The notes under the pieces were generated by a model. The model ran no database searches, was not told the DNA's origin, and saw only the letters and a list, made by a program, of their open reading frames with translations. From a bacterium (lineage in GTDB: Bacteria; Myxococcota_A; UBA9160; SZUA-336), in contig JAAELY010000170.1 in NCBI GenBank assembly GCA_024226335.1, positions 1 to 52,304 on the forward strand: a stretch of DNA of 52,304 nt. Reading direction: 5' to 3'. This document shows positions 33,461-42,361 of the stretch, one piece after another (the first letter of the stretch is position 1; every line of letters starts with the position of its first letter). The translations under genes and the position numbers were made by a program.

Positions 33461-34378
33461 CTGAAGTTCGCGGTCCTGCTTCCGACCGATCGCATCGATC
33501 GAGCGGATGAGTTTCTGACAGCGGCCGCCCTTGCCGAGATGGCAAGGGCGGCCGAGTCATTTGGGTTCGACGCATGCTCGGTGACGGACCACCCCATGCC
33601 CGACGATCGCTGGCTGGCCGGCGGCGGACATCACGCGCTCGATCCGTTCGTCGCACTCTCGTTCGCAGCTGCAGCCACGTCGACGATTCGCTTGCAGACG
33701 CAGGTTGCGGTGCTCGCATACCGCAATCCCTTTCTGACGGCCAAAGCGGCTGCCAGCCTGGATGTGCTTTCGGGGGGGCGATTGATTCTGGGCGTAGCTG
33801 CGGGCTATTTGAAGGGCGAATTCGCGGCGCTGGGAGTCGACTTCGAGCAGCGCAACGAACTGACCGACGAAGCGATCACGGCGATCCGCCGCGCCTGGAG
33901 CGAGAGCGGTGTGAAGCTCGAAGGCCGCCACTTCTCCGCGTCGGGCAATACGATGTTGCCGCGCCCGCTGCAACAACCGGGTCCCCCGATCTGGGTCGGA
34001 GGCAATAGTCGCCGGGCCATCCGGCGCGCGGTCGAGTTGGCGGATGGCTGGCTGCCGTTTCCCGCTCCCGCGCAGACAGCCCGCCACCTGCGCACGGCTT
34101 CGCTCGAAACACTCGCCGATCTGCAGAAGGGCATCGACTACGCTCGCGCACACGCGCGCGAGGTCGGGCGCACGACCCCTCTAGACATCAGCTTCGTACC
34201 GTTTGGCTTCGAGATGTCGGCGCGCGGAGCGGTCGATGTATCGGCCTTTTCGCAAACGGTCGAGGATCTACAGAAGTGCGGCGTCACCTGGCTGACCCTG
34301 ACGCTGCCCGCGGAGACCCGCGCGGAGTTCGTCGATCAACTGGAGCGCTTCTCGCCCCTCACAACACGATCGGAATGA
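33461..34378 (+). CDS. LLM-class (luciferase-like) flavin/F420-dependent monooxygenase
   Basis: A 305-residue luciferase-like monooxygenase, TIM-barrel, using FMN or F420. Motifs: GFDACSVTDHPMP, QTQVAVLAYRNPFLTAKAAASLDVLSGGRLILGVAAGYLK and GPPIWVGGNSRRAIRRAVELADGW. The usual N-terminal strand (KFAVLLPTDRI) is present in frame but no ATG, GTG or TTG precedes it before an in-frame stop at 33440, so translation probably begins at CTG 33461; starting at ATG 33539 would delete the first strand. The last codons (34313-34363) are nearly duplicated at 42362-42412. Four bases after DUF1329. Confidence 0.83.
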   Translation: MKFAVLLPTDRIDRADEFLTAAALAEMARAAESFGFDACSVTDHPMPDDRWLAGGGHHALDPFVALSFAAAATSTIRLQTQVAVLAYRNPFLTAKAAASLDVLSGGRLILGVAAGYLKGEFAALGVDFEQRNELTDEAITAIRRAWSESGVKLEGRHFSASGNTMLPRPLQQPGPPIWVGGNSRRAIRRAVELADGWLPFPAPAQTARHLRTASLETLADLQKGIDYARAHAREVGRTTPLDISFVPFGFEMSARGAVDVSAFSQTVEDLQKCGVTWLTLTLPAETRAEFVDQLERFSPLTTRSE

Positions 34379-34601
34379 TCCGAGCTGTGCCTTCTTTCGC
34401 GCGAAATCCGGCTAGTCGGCCAGCAGGTACTCGTCAGAGCATCCGAACGAATGCAGCCTCCATGTAAGGCCCCCGGCTCAGCGCGGCACCTTACCTGTAT
34501 AGTACCCGTCAGTCCGCCCAAGGTGGTGGAAATCCGCGAAATCCCGGGTGGTTCGGGGCGCCCTGGATGTTCTGGGCCTACTGTCCGATCGGGAGACTCC
34601 T
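34379..34601 (+). other. Intergenic, no clear feature
   Basis: 223 bases between the LLM and NAPE-PLD-like genes. A weak dyad GTAAGG (34464-34469) with CCTTAC (34489-34494) is visible but has a 19-base loop and no T-tract, so I do not call a terminator. GGGAG precedes the next start. Confidence 0.4.
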
Positions 34602-35687
34602 ATGACGAATGCTGAGCGACCGCTTCGCCGACTCCATACGGGAGCGCTCCTGCTCGCCTTCCTGGTGTTCTTGTCGCCGATCCAGGCTCAGCCCGAACTC
34701 TCCCAAGCCATCGCGAGCCTCGGACCGGCGCCGATCGACGACGCAGGGCTTTTCACGAATGCGATCGGCGAACTCGACCACGGCTCCTTGGCGGTTCGCT
34801 TTCCCTTTTTTCTGCGACGCATCGGCGGCAGCTTTCGAGCTCGAGAAGGCACACCGAATCGCGTGGGCAATGACGGCGCCTTCTTGCGCGAAAACGCGCT
34901 CCACAGCGAGCCCAGCGTTACCTGGGTCGGCCACGCGACGCTGCTCGTGCAGATGGGTCACGTCACCTTCTTGACCGATCCGATCTGGTCCGACACACCG
35001 AGCCCGATCTCCTTCGCAGGACCGCGACGCTTCGTCCCGCCGGGGATCGCCCTCGAAGATCTTCCTCCGATCGACTTCGTGCTCATCTCCCACAACCACT
35101 ACGACCACCTCGACCTTGAAAGCCTCGAAGCCATCGCGTCCCGAAACCCCGATGCAGTCTTCCTGGTCCCGCTTGCAAACGCTGACCTGCTCCGGGCGCG
35201 AGGCCTCACCCACGTACGCGAACTCGACTGGGGCGAAACCTGGGACCATGCCGGTGTGCGCGTGCACTGTCTTCCAGCTCAGCACTGGAGCCAGCGAGGA
35301 ATCAACGATCGGCGGCGTGCGCTCTGGGCGTCATGGGCGGTCACCGGTCCGGAGCGACGCTTCTACTTCGGTGGCGACACGGGTTTCTTCTCCGGCTTTC
35401 GTGAGATCGCCGCAGCCCTGGGCCCATTCGACCTGGTTGCCCTACCGATCGGCGCCTACGAGCCTGTTGCGATGATGAAGGCGGTTCACCTGAATCCCGA
35501 AGAAGCCGTACAAGCCGCGATCGACCTGAAAGCGCGTCGGGTGCTCGGCATCCACTTCGGAACCTTCGATCTCTCGGACGAGCCCCTTGACGAGCCCCCG
35601 CGCCGCATGCGCGCCGCGGCCCGAGAGAAGGGCATCGAGGCCGACCGCATCTGGCTCCTCGACGTGGGGGAGACGCGACTCTTCTGA
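34602..35687 (+). CDS. Metallo-beta-lactamase-fold hydrolase, NAPE-PLD-like
   Basis: A 361-residue secreted or periplasmic enzyme. Residues 1-29 are a signal peptide (LHTGALLLAFLVFLSPIQA). The zinc site is SHNHYDHL (163-170; His164, His166, Asp168, His169), with His228 in AQHWS, Asp259 in GGDTG and His318 in IHFGTF. The order, with GHATLLVQ and TDPIWS upstream, is that of the N-acyl-phosphatidylethanolamine phospholipase D/UlaG-like branch. It may cut a phosphodiester in lipids. ATG 34602 is preceded by GGGAG; a longer start has no signal. Standalone gene. Confidence 0.86.
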   Translation: MTNAERPLRRLHTGALLLAFLVFLSPIQAQPELSQAIASLGPAPIDDAGLFTNAIGELDHGSLAVRFPFFLRRIGGSFRAREGTPNRVGNDGAFLRENALHSEPSVTWVGHATLLVQMGHVTFLTDPIWSDTPSPISFAGPRRFVPPGIALEDLPPIDFVLISHNHYDHLDLESLEAIASRNPDAVFLVPLANADLLRARGLTHVRELDWGETWDHAGVRVHCLPAQHWSQRGINDRRRALWASWAVTGPERRFYFGGDTGFFSGFREIAAALGPFDLVALPIGAYEPVAMMKAVHLNPEEAVQAAIDLKARRVLGIHFGTFDLSDEPLDEPPRRMRAAAREKGIEADRIWLLDVGETRLF

Positions 35688-35886
35688 GGACTCAGTCCTC
35701 CTCCATTGGGAGGAAGAAGCCGAGTGCCCGGAACCGCGACTGACCATTGATCCATTGTGCTAGTTTCGTGTTGTCATGCGTGCCTAGATCTCTCGGAAAT
35801 CGACACTTACGCGCGGCTCGGTCGCGTATTCCGATCCATCGACACCGCTTGGCCACAAGGGCCGAAGCGACAAGAGGTCTTTCGCC

Positions 35887-36408
35887 ATGGCTACAGATAT
35901 CGCAATCCGTTCGTTTTCTCCGGACGACCGCGCAGCTTGCGCAACCATATTCGATGGACTGTCGGATTGGTTCGGGATTCCCGAAAGCAATCAAAAATAC
36001 CTCGCCGAGTTGGGCAAGCTGAGTTCGTTTGTCGCGGAGCGAGATGGCCGCGTACTCGGATTTGCGAGCCTGCGCATGCACGGCTCCGAATCGGCCGAGA
36101 TCGAAGTGCTCGCGGTCGATTCGTCATTCCATAAACAAGGCATCGGGCGACGACTCGTCGAACGACTCGAGACGGATCTGCGACAACGAGGAGGGGTCCG
36201 GCTGTTTCATGTAAAAACGTTGGGCCCTTCCGACCCCTGCGAACCCTACCGGCGCACTCGTGAGTTCTACCTCGCACTCGGCTTCATCCCATTGTTGGAA
36301 TCGGTCGAAATCTGGGGACCTGAGAACCCCGCGCTGATTCTGGTAAAGCCCTTCGATACCGGCGCTGCTCGATTTCTGGATCCAGCGCTTCTAGACTCGT
36401 CGCCGTGA
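35887..36408 (+). CDS. GNAT-family N-acetyltransferase
   Basis: A 173-residue GCN5-related acetyltransferase. The acetyl-CoA-binding motif A is VLAVDSSFHKQGIGRRLVERLE (Q-x-x-G-x-G form near residues 74-95), and FYLALGFIPLLES is motif B. The substrate cannot be read from the sequence. It ends in a one-base overlap with the following unknown lipoprotein, suggesting co-transcription. Confidence 0.88.
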   Translation: MATDIAIRSFSPDDRAACATIFDGLSDWFGIPESNQKYLAELGKLSSFVAERDGRVLGFASLRMHGSESAEIEVLAVDSSFHKQGIGRRLVERLETDLRQRGGVRLFHVKTLGPSDPCEPYRRTREFYLALGFIPLLESVEIWGPENPALILVKPFDTGAARFLDPALLDSSP

Positions 36409-37832
36409 TGAGAAATCCTCTACCCGCCGCGATTGCATGGCTCTTCGTCTTGTCGTGCTCCGCACCGATGTCGCCGCCCCCCCCGCCGAACAGCGCCGCA
36501 GTTCTATTGCTAGTTCGGGGCGCGGAGGGAACCGATCAGATCCGCATCGATGACAATGTCGTTGCCCGACTCGTAGCAACCGATGGTGGTTGGGTACTGC
36601 AAGCGGACCACGTATCGGCAACGCTCGGGTCGTCGGCGCGCTCGATCGACGCGGACCAGCCCTATCCGCGCCGCGAAGTGATCGAGGGCCGCCTGGCGGG
36701 CCCCGGTGGGGCCGCCTTCCGGCAGGAGTACACTCGACTCGCTCCTCCGGCACCGCTACCGATCGAAGGCCTGGGCCTCGAGGTAGCCAGCGACGAGCCC
36801 GGCCTGAACCGGGAACAACACGATGAGTTGCGTGCCTGGCTCGCGAGCCAGCAGTTGGCTCGCAACACAGCGCCCTTCGAAGCGGTACACGAGGCCGATG
36901 CGGGCCGCGAACTGACGGTCTGGTACGAAGTTTCTGGGCGCCGCAAGAACGGTATCTTCACAGACGCCTCTTCTGGCGATGTCCTGGCAAGCTTTGACTC
37001 GCTGTACCGCAGCGAAGACGGGAAGCTCAAGATTCACCACAAGCGCACCGGAGAAAACGGTCGCTTCAGCTACCACCGACGCAGCCTGGAACTCGCCGAC
37101 ACGATCGCCGCGAACGACGAACAGGGGGACGCACTGCAAGCGCACCACTGCGGATGCTATGGCTACGCGATTGCCGCCGATGCCATGACGCTCGGCGACC
37201 TCCTGTACCAGGTCGAAGCGGATTGGCTCGACGATCGTGTGGGGGCCGGATTCTTTCTGGGCCTCGAGCAGCGAGACGGGTTTCCGTGGATCGGCCTCGG
37301 CGACCGCCGACGTATGCGTGACCTGGCTCGACGGGCAACGGCCTACTACCTGAAGGATGCGCGGGGCGATCTCTTTGCCGAGGTCCGACTCGATCTGCCC
37401 TCCAACCCGTCGTCACCGGGGCTCGGCCCGATCCGCTATCGAATCAGCCACTCGCTAGCAGGTGGCCCCCTGGTAGCGCTGGCGCGCGTAGAGCACACGG
37501 AGTCCGAAATCCGAATCGATCTCTACGGTGACGAAGAATGGGAGGCTTCGCTCGAACGACTCGACTCGTTGTTGGCCGCGATGCCGACGCAGGTCGAACG
37601 CGGCGACGGCGTTCGCGACAGCCATCTCGGCGAGATCGAGCGTCTGGTCGATTGGGTTCGATTGCTGCGCAACCCGGGTGCGAGCCAGCTCGCCGACGTG
37701 GTGAGTGACGTGGACGCACTGCACGCCGCCGACAAGGTGCGTGCGTTACTCGCGCCCGAGATCGAGCGTTTCACCGCCGGTACCGACGACACCCATGCGA
37801 TGCCACCGGCCCTGATGCGCGGGCCCGGGTGA
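36408..37832 (+). CDS. Predicted lipoprotein of unknown family
   Basis: A 474-residue protein I do not recognise. Residues 1-17 are a short signal peptide with a lipobox-like FVLSC (Cys17 from ATG 36408), followed by a Pro-rich run (MSPPPPPN). The next 170 residues are beta-rich, the middle contains HHCGCYGYAIAADAMTLGD (near residue 245) with a close Cys pair, and the end is helical (LLAAMPTQVERGDGV...). GTG 36405 would add one residue. It begins in the stop codon of the GNAT gene. It may be an envelope protein modified by its neighbour, but nothing proves it. Confidence 0.6.
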   Translation: MRNPLPAAIAWLFVLSCSAPMSPPPPPNSAAVLLLVRGAEGTDQIRIDDNVVARLVATDGGWVLQADHVSATLGSSARSIDADQPYPRREVIEGRLAGPGGAAFRQEYTRLAPPAPLPIEGLGLEVASDEPGLNREQHDELRAWLASQQLARNTAPFEAVHEADAGRELTVWYEVSGRRKNGIFTDASSGDVLASFDSLYRSEDGKLKIHHKRTGENGRFSYHRRSLELADTIAANDEQGDALQAHHCGCYGYAIAADAMTLGDLLYQVEADWLDDRVGAGFFLGLEQRDGFPWIGLGDRRRMRDLARRATAYYLKDARGDLFAEVRLDLPSNPSSPGLGPIRYRISHSLAGGPLVALARVEHTESEIRIDLYGDEEWEASLERLDSLLAAMPTQVERGDGVRDSHLGEIERLVDWVRLLRNPGASQLADVVSDVDALHAADKVRALLAPEIERFTAGTDDTHAMPPALMRGPG

Positions 37833-37859
37833 TTTCCGAGTCAACGCCCTGGCAACCTG

Positions 37860-38014
37860 CTAGGGAATCTCTGCACAGGGAGGATTCGAGCGAGAAGCGG
37901 GAGTCGAGCGTGATCCGATCGCAGATCCGTAGATCTGCAGAGGGTCGGGCGACGCAGCGCAGGCGGATGCATCGCGCTTCGCAGCCGCAGCCTCCCTGTG
38001 CAGAGGTTCCCTAG
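37860..38014 (+). repeat. MITE-like dispersed repeat, copy 3 (155 bp)
   Basis: Terminal inverted repeats at 37860-37883 and 37991-38014 (23 of 24 bases paired), CTAGGGAA at one end and TTCCCTAG at the other. Internal hairpin GCAGATC-CGTA-GATCTGC at 37921-37938. Relative to copies 1 and 2 it lacks about 14 bases after GGGAGTCG. It lies between convergent genes, and its terminal CTAG provides the stop codon TAG of the serine hydrolase gene (38011-38013 on the minus strand). Confidence 0.92.
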
Positions 38015-39915
38015 TACCGGTGTCCCAGGAAGTTCCAGTAGTGTTCCCACGCGACGAGTGCCAGCATCGCCAGCGCGACGGCGGCGTAGTGTAGGCGTCC
38101 TGCGAAGCTCCAGAATCTGTTTCGAAACGCCGGAACGGCAAGCAGCGCCAGAACACCGCTCGCCAGGGCCAGCGGGATCGTCATTGCGAAGGCGCGCTGG
38201 GCCGCTTCAGGCATCCCGAATACGATTTCCAGCGGGTCGCTGAGGGCCGAAGCGAGGCTTACGACGAAGGCGACGTGCAGCCCACAGACCAACCAGGCAA
38301 AGGCCCTGAGCAGCATCGCGCTCCCTCGGTACGCTTCGGGTGTTTCGCCGCGTCGAATACGGACAACGGCGCGAATGGGCCACACAATCAAACTAACCGT
38401 GAGCAGCAGCAGCACCGTACCCACTAGCTGGGCCGAAAATGCGGCGGTCTCGTAATACTGCTGGCGCTCGTACGCGTAGTAGGGCGTGTTACCGAGAAAG
38501 AGATGACTGGGGAGTCCGTCCTCACCCTTGCGGAAGGCGATGACTTCCGGGCCGTTCTCCTCCCGGTAGACGAGCGGATCGGTCTCGACGTAGCGGACCG
38601 GAGTTCCGGCGTCTGGCATCGCCACGAGAATCGCCCCGTCGGCCTCTGCCGTTACGTAAACGCTGGACATGGGCATGATCCTGCTGATCTTGGCCGCGCC
38701 CCGGTATTCGTGGCGCAGCGTGCTGTATACGCCCTCTACCTGGGCCGCGGTCTCGGCGGCCTGGGGGCCCGGGGCGAGAACCTCGAGGGGGGGAGCGGGG
38801 TAGAGGCGGTCCAGGATCGCATGGATGACGGAGAGATTGAAGGTCGCGCCCGAGGAGTTGTTAGTGACGAAGATTCCGAAGTCTTCTTCGAAGTTGATGA
38901 TGAAATACGAATGAAACACCATCGTGCTACCGCCGTGCCCGATGAAGCGCATTCCGTTGAACCGGTGCTCTGCGAAGCCGTGTGCGTTCCCCGCTACGTG
39001 TGGGTCGGGTGAGAACAGGGTCGAAGTCATCTGGCGACCCGACTTCTCGGTCAAGATCCGTCCGTTCGGCGCCGCGCCATAGCGCAGCAGCATCGTCATG
39101 AATCTGGCCATGTCCGCCGCACTCGAGCTCATCACACCCGCTGGAGCTGTAGGAACGAACTGGAAGGGTTGTTCAATGAAGGCACCTTTGCGAAACACGT
39201 ATCCCCGGGACATGTTCTGTGCCAGAGCCTCCGGAATGGGCTGCCTGGGCGTCGTATGCACCATCCCCAGTGGGTCCAGGATCTCCTGTTCCACGTAGTC
39301 TTCCCACGAAGTACCGGACGCCATGGCTACGATGTAGCCGCCCAGGGCCGCTCCGTGATTCGAGTAGGCGATGAACTGACCGGGAGCCCGGACCCGGGCC
39401 GGGAGTTCCCTGGCGAGCACTTCCGAGAGCGGGAGCAGGTCGTCAGCCGTTCGCGCGAACAGCCCGATGATCTTGTCCTCGAAGCCCGCGGTGTGCGTCA
39501 TCAGGTGACTCAAGGTGATGGCTTCGGGGAAGGTGTCGGGGATGGTGAAGTGTTTCAGGTAGCCGCCGACATCGGCCTTCAAGTCCAAGCGGCCGCGTTC
39601 CACCTGCTGCATGATGGACAACCAGGTAAAGGTCTTGGTAATCGAACCAATGCGAAACATCGTCGTCTCGGGGTCGATCGGCGTCTGGGTGGCGACGTCG
39701 CCATGCCCATAGCCCTTTGACAGCAGGCTCTCGCCACCTCTTACGATCGAAATGGCGGACCCGGCGATGTCATTCCGCGCCATCCCGGCGCGCATGACAC
39801 CATCCACGTAAGGTTCCAGACCATCGAAGTCACCTGTCGAGCGAGCGAAGGCGGTGGACTGGCCCAGCAGCCACGCAGCCAGGATCAGTAGCTGGAGCAG
39901 TGACTTGTTCGACAT
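38011..39915 (-). CDS. Serine hydrolase (class C beta-lactamase fold) with C-terminal membrane helices
   Basis: A 634-residue envelope protein. A signal peptide (LLQLLILAAWLLGQSTAFA) leads to a beta-lactamase/esterase-like domain with the three catalytic boxes: Ser91-Ile-Thr-Lys94, Tyr184-Ser-Asn186 and His327-Gly-Gly329. From about residue 480 there are four to five hydrophobic segments (VGTVLLLLTVSLIVWPI; FAWLVCGLHVAFVV; FAMTIPLALASGVLALLA; ALAMLALVAWEHYW), so the catalytic part faces the periplasm on a membrane anchor. It is probably a peptidase or esterase, not an antibiotic-resistance enzyme. The stop codon is contributed by repeat copy 3. Confidence 0.87.
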   Translation of the reverse strand: MSNKSLLQLLILAAWLLGQSTAFARSTGDFDGLEPYVDGVMRAGMARNDIAGSAISIVRGGESLLSKGYGHGDVATQTPIDPETTMFRIGSITKTFTWLSIMQQVERGRLDLKADVGGYLKHFTIPDTFPEAITLSHLMTHTAGFEDKIIGLFARTADDLLPLSEVLARELPARVRAPGQFIAYSNHGAALGGYIVAMASGTSWEDYVEQEILDPLGMVHTTPRQPIPEALAQNMSRGYVFRKGAFIEQPFQFVPTAPAGVMSSSAADMARFMTMLLRYGAAPNGRILTEKSGRQMTSTLFSPDPHVAGNAHGFAEHRFNGMRFIGHGGSTMVFHSYFIINFEEDFGIFVTNNSSGATFNLSVIHAILDRLYPAPPLEVLAPGPQAAETAAQVEGVYSTLRHEYRGAAKISRIMPMSSVYVTAEADGAILVAMPDAGTPVRYVETDPLVYREENGPEVIAFRKGEDGLPSHLFLGNTPYYAYERQQYYETAAFSAQLVGTVLLLLTVSLIVWPIRAVVRIRRGETPEAYRGSAMLLRAFAWLVCGLHVAFVVSLASALSDPLEIVFGMPEAAQRAFAMTIPLALASGVLALLAVPAFRNRFWSFAGRLHYAAVALAMLALVAWEHYWNFLGHRY

Positions 39916-40142
39916 CTTCCCACCCCAACCTGGCTGCTCGGTTGCTCCATCATCGCACGGACGACGACCTTGCCCATGTCGGACCCTCCGGCTGATGGTG
40001 TAGGGAGAGTGTAGAGCGGATGGTGAACCACGTCGGCACGCGTCCCGCTCGGCGAACGCGGGTTACCGACAGAAGCTACCAGGACGCTTACGCTGCTGAC
40101 TGAGCCACCGCTGCATCGACTCAGCCTCGAGTCGAGTCCAAC
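39916..40142. other. Intergenic, no clear feature
   Basis: 227 bases upstream of the serine hydrolase and downstream of the histidine kinase (both minus). GACTC-rich short dyads occur just after the kinase stop, but no T-tract follows. No gene or promoter that I could support. Confidence 0.4.
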
Positions 40143-42140
40143 TCAGACGCCGACCCACCTCATCAGGGTCTGGCGCAGCCTTTTCAGGGAGAGCGGCTTG
40201 CTCAGGTAGTCGTCCATTCCGGCTTCGAGGCAGCGCTCCCGATCCCCCGCCATCGCGTTGGCGGTCAGCGCGACGATGGGCAGGTGTCCCCCATCCTTTG
40301 CTTCACGCGCGCGGATGGATGCCGTGGCCTCGTAGCCGTCCATCTCCGGCATCTGACAGTCCATCAAGATGAGGTTGTGGTCGCCCTTCAGGGTCTGCTC
40401 GACGGCTGCGTGACCGGTCGTGACAAGTTCCACTCGGCAACCCAGCTTCTTCAGCATCAACGTCACGAGCTTTGCGTTCACTGCATTGTCCTCTGCGACC
40501 AGCACGCAGCAGTCCTCCCACAGATCCGCGTCCTCCGAGGGGTCGAGATCCGGAGGAGAGTCGATCGGCTCGAGCTCAGCATCCGCCACTTGGAAGGGAA
40601 CCTCGAACGAGAAGAGTGATCCGCGTCCCGGCTCGCTCTCGACGCGCAGATCACCCTGCATCAACTCCAACAGACGCATACTGATCGCGAGGCCCAGCCC
40701 GCTCCCGCCAAACTCTCGCGTTGTCGAGCCGTCGGCTTGTGTGAATGGCTCCAGAACTCGTTCGAGCTGTTCGGGGTCGAAACCGATGCCCGTATCCTTC
40801 ACCGAGAAGGAGAGCCGTGAAGCAGTTCCTTCTCCCACGATCCCGAGGCGCACCATCACCTCTCCCGTTTCCGTGAACTTGACGGCGTTCCCGACGAGGT
40901 TCGTAAGAACCTGACGGATCCGCGTAGGATCACCGAGGATGCGTTGCGGCACCTCTTTGGAGAGCTCCCAGCGAAACGCGATTTCCTTCTGCGCGGCCAA
41001 CGGGAGCATCGGCGTGAGCGCCTCTGCCAACAACGAGTGCAGGTCGAACGCGATATTCTCGAGTGGGAGCGCCCCTGCCTCTATCCTCGAAAGATCCAGG
41101 ACCTGGTCGATGATCTCGAGAAGGCCTCTTCCGCTAGCAGCGATCGTCTCCGCGCAATCGCGCTGCTGGTCGGTGAGTTCGGTGTCGAGCAGAATCTCGT
41201 TCATTCCCAACACACCGTTCATCGGTGTGCGCAACTCGTGGCTCATCGTTGCCAGGAACTCGCTCTTCGCCCGCGTTCCCGCGCGGGCGTCGCGGAGCGC
41301 GTGCACGAGCTCGCTCTGGCGCTGCTCGATGCCCTCCGCCATCTCGTTGAAACGCTTTCCCAATTCGGTGAGTTCGTCGTTTCCGAGGACCTCCACCCGG
41401 ACCCCGGGATCTCCCCTGGCGAGGCGCCGCGTCTCGTCGTCCAGGGCCAGCACGCGGCGAGCGAACGCAGATCCCGTCAAGATGCTCACGAAAATGCCGG
41501 AGAAGATCACGAGGATTCCAAGCGTGGCGAGTGTGACGCCTCCCACCCGGAGGTCGGCGAGTAGGGCAATGCGCGCCTTCGCGAGTGCCTGATGGGTGCC
41601 TTCCAGGGCCTCCGAGCTGCGCTCGATGAGCCTGCGGATCTCCTTCTTGTGCAATGCGAGCGCCGAGTTGGCCGCAACCGGGTCGCGGATCTCCTTGCTT
41701 CGAATCTGCTCGAGAACCTCCAGGAAGTGGGTTCGGTAGCTCTGAGCATCGGCGTACCAGGCACGCAACCGACTGGCGTCCCCCGGCGTCTCAGCGTTCT
41801 GGATCTGCTCGACGAGAGCTATTTCGAGCTCTGCGAAACTGTCCGCCCACTTCTGCTCGTAGCTCTCCCTGGCCTCGCGCTCGTCAAGGTTGAGGAGGAC
41901 ATCCTTTTCGTAACGCCGACACTGGAGGGTATGGCTTGCAATCTTTGCCGCCTGCTCGGATTGGGTGGCCTCACCAGCCATGAGGCTCTGGATCTTGCTC
42001 TCCGTCTGCCAGACGAGCCAGCAGGCGCAGCCCATGGCGAGGAGCACGGGCAAGATGAGAGCACTGGACCAGAGGATGAGCCTGCCGCGAATGCCAAGCC
42101 CGGACCGTCTCACCGCTTGCGAAGCGTGGCCCACCTTCAT
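40143..42140 (-). CDS. Hybrid sensor histidine kinase/response regulator
   Basis: A 665-residue inner-membrane kinase. TM1 is about residues 22-44; the periplasmic four-helix-type sensor has RRYEKDVLLNLDE (75-87); TM2 about 199-222; then HAMP (RVLALDDETRRLARGDPGVRV), a coiled-coil, HisKA with phospho-acceptor His301 (MSHELRTPMNG), the ATPase domain (NLVGNAVKFTE, DTGIGF, GGSGLGLAI) and a C-terminal receiver with phospho-acceptor Asp594 (LMDCQMPEMDG). No separate response regulator or Hpt gene is nearby, so output goes elsewhere. The ATG sits immediately after AGGGAG, an unusually tight spacing. Confidence 0.93.
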   Translation of the reverse strand: MKVGHASQAVRRSGLGIRGRLILWSSALILPVLLAMGCACWLVWQTESKIQSLMAGEATQSEQAAKIASHTLQCRRYEKDVLLNLDEREARESYEQKWADSFAELEIALVEQIQNAETPGDASRLRAWYADAQSYRTHFLEVLEQIRSKEIRDPVAANSALALHKKEIRRLIERSSEALEGTHQALAKARIALLADLRVGGVTLATLGILVIFSGIFVSILTGSAFARRVLALDDETRRLARGDPGVRVEVLGNDELTELGKRFNEMAEGIEQRQSELVHALRDARAGTRAKSEFLATMSHELRTPMNGVLGMNEILLDTELTDQQRDCAETIAASGRGLLEIIDQVLDLSRIEAGALPLENIAFDLHSLLAEALTPMLPLAAQKEIAFRWELSKEVPQRILGDPTRIRQVLTNLVGNAVKFTETGEVMVRLGIVGEGTASRLSFSVKDTGIGFDPEQLERVLEPFTQADGSTTREFGGSGLGLAISMRLLELMQGDLRVESEPGRGSLFSFEVPFQVADAELEPIDSPPDLDPSEDADLWEDCCVLVAEDNAVNAKLVTLMLKKLGCRVELVTTGHAAVEQTLKGDHNLILMDCQMPEMDGYEATASIRAREAKDGGHLPIVALTANAMAGDRERCLEAGMDDYLSKPLSLKRLRQTLMRWVGV

Positions 42141-42361
42141 CTCCCTGATTTCCCGTCGCTGACCAGTGAGGGCATCGCCCTCCCAAAGGGATCGAGCGGC
42201 GTCTCCATTCCATGATCGGCGTCGCCTTCGGGCCGCATGAGTGCTTTCAGAGATCGATTCCGACGTTCGCGGAGCGTGCGACCGCTTCGTCTCTTGACTG
42301 CGAGACGATGTCGAAGGCGCGCGTCTCCCGAGATTGCTGTGCGAGACCGCTTTTCCACTCC
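42141..42361. other. Intergenic, apparently degenerate
   Basis: 221 bases between the kinase gene and the LLM fragment; no supported gene. The region toward 42361 is open in one plus frame that continues into the LLM-like tail but shows no homologous look. Confidence 0.4.

Noticed and set aside
34464-34494. Dyad GTAAGG...CCTTAC as terminator or riboswitch
   Set aside because: Only 6-bp arms with a long loop; no other structure nearby.
35699-35714. Hairpin TCCTCC-ATTG-GGAGGA after the NAPE-PLD-like gene as a terminator
   Set aside because: Short stem, no following T-tract, and probably coincidental with the preceding GAGGACT/AGTCCTC bases.
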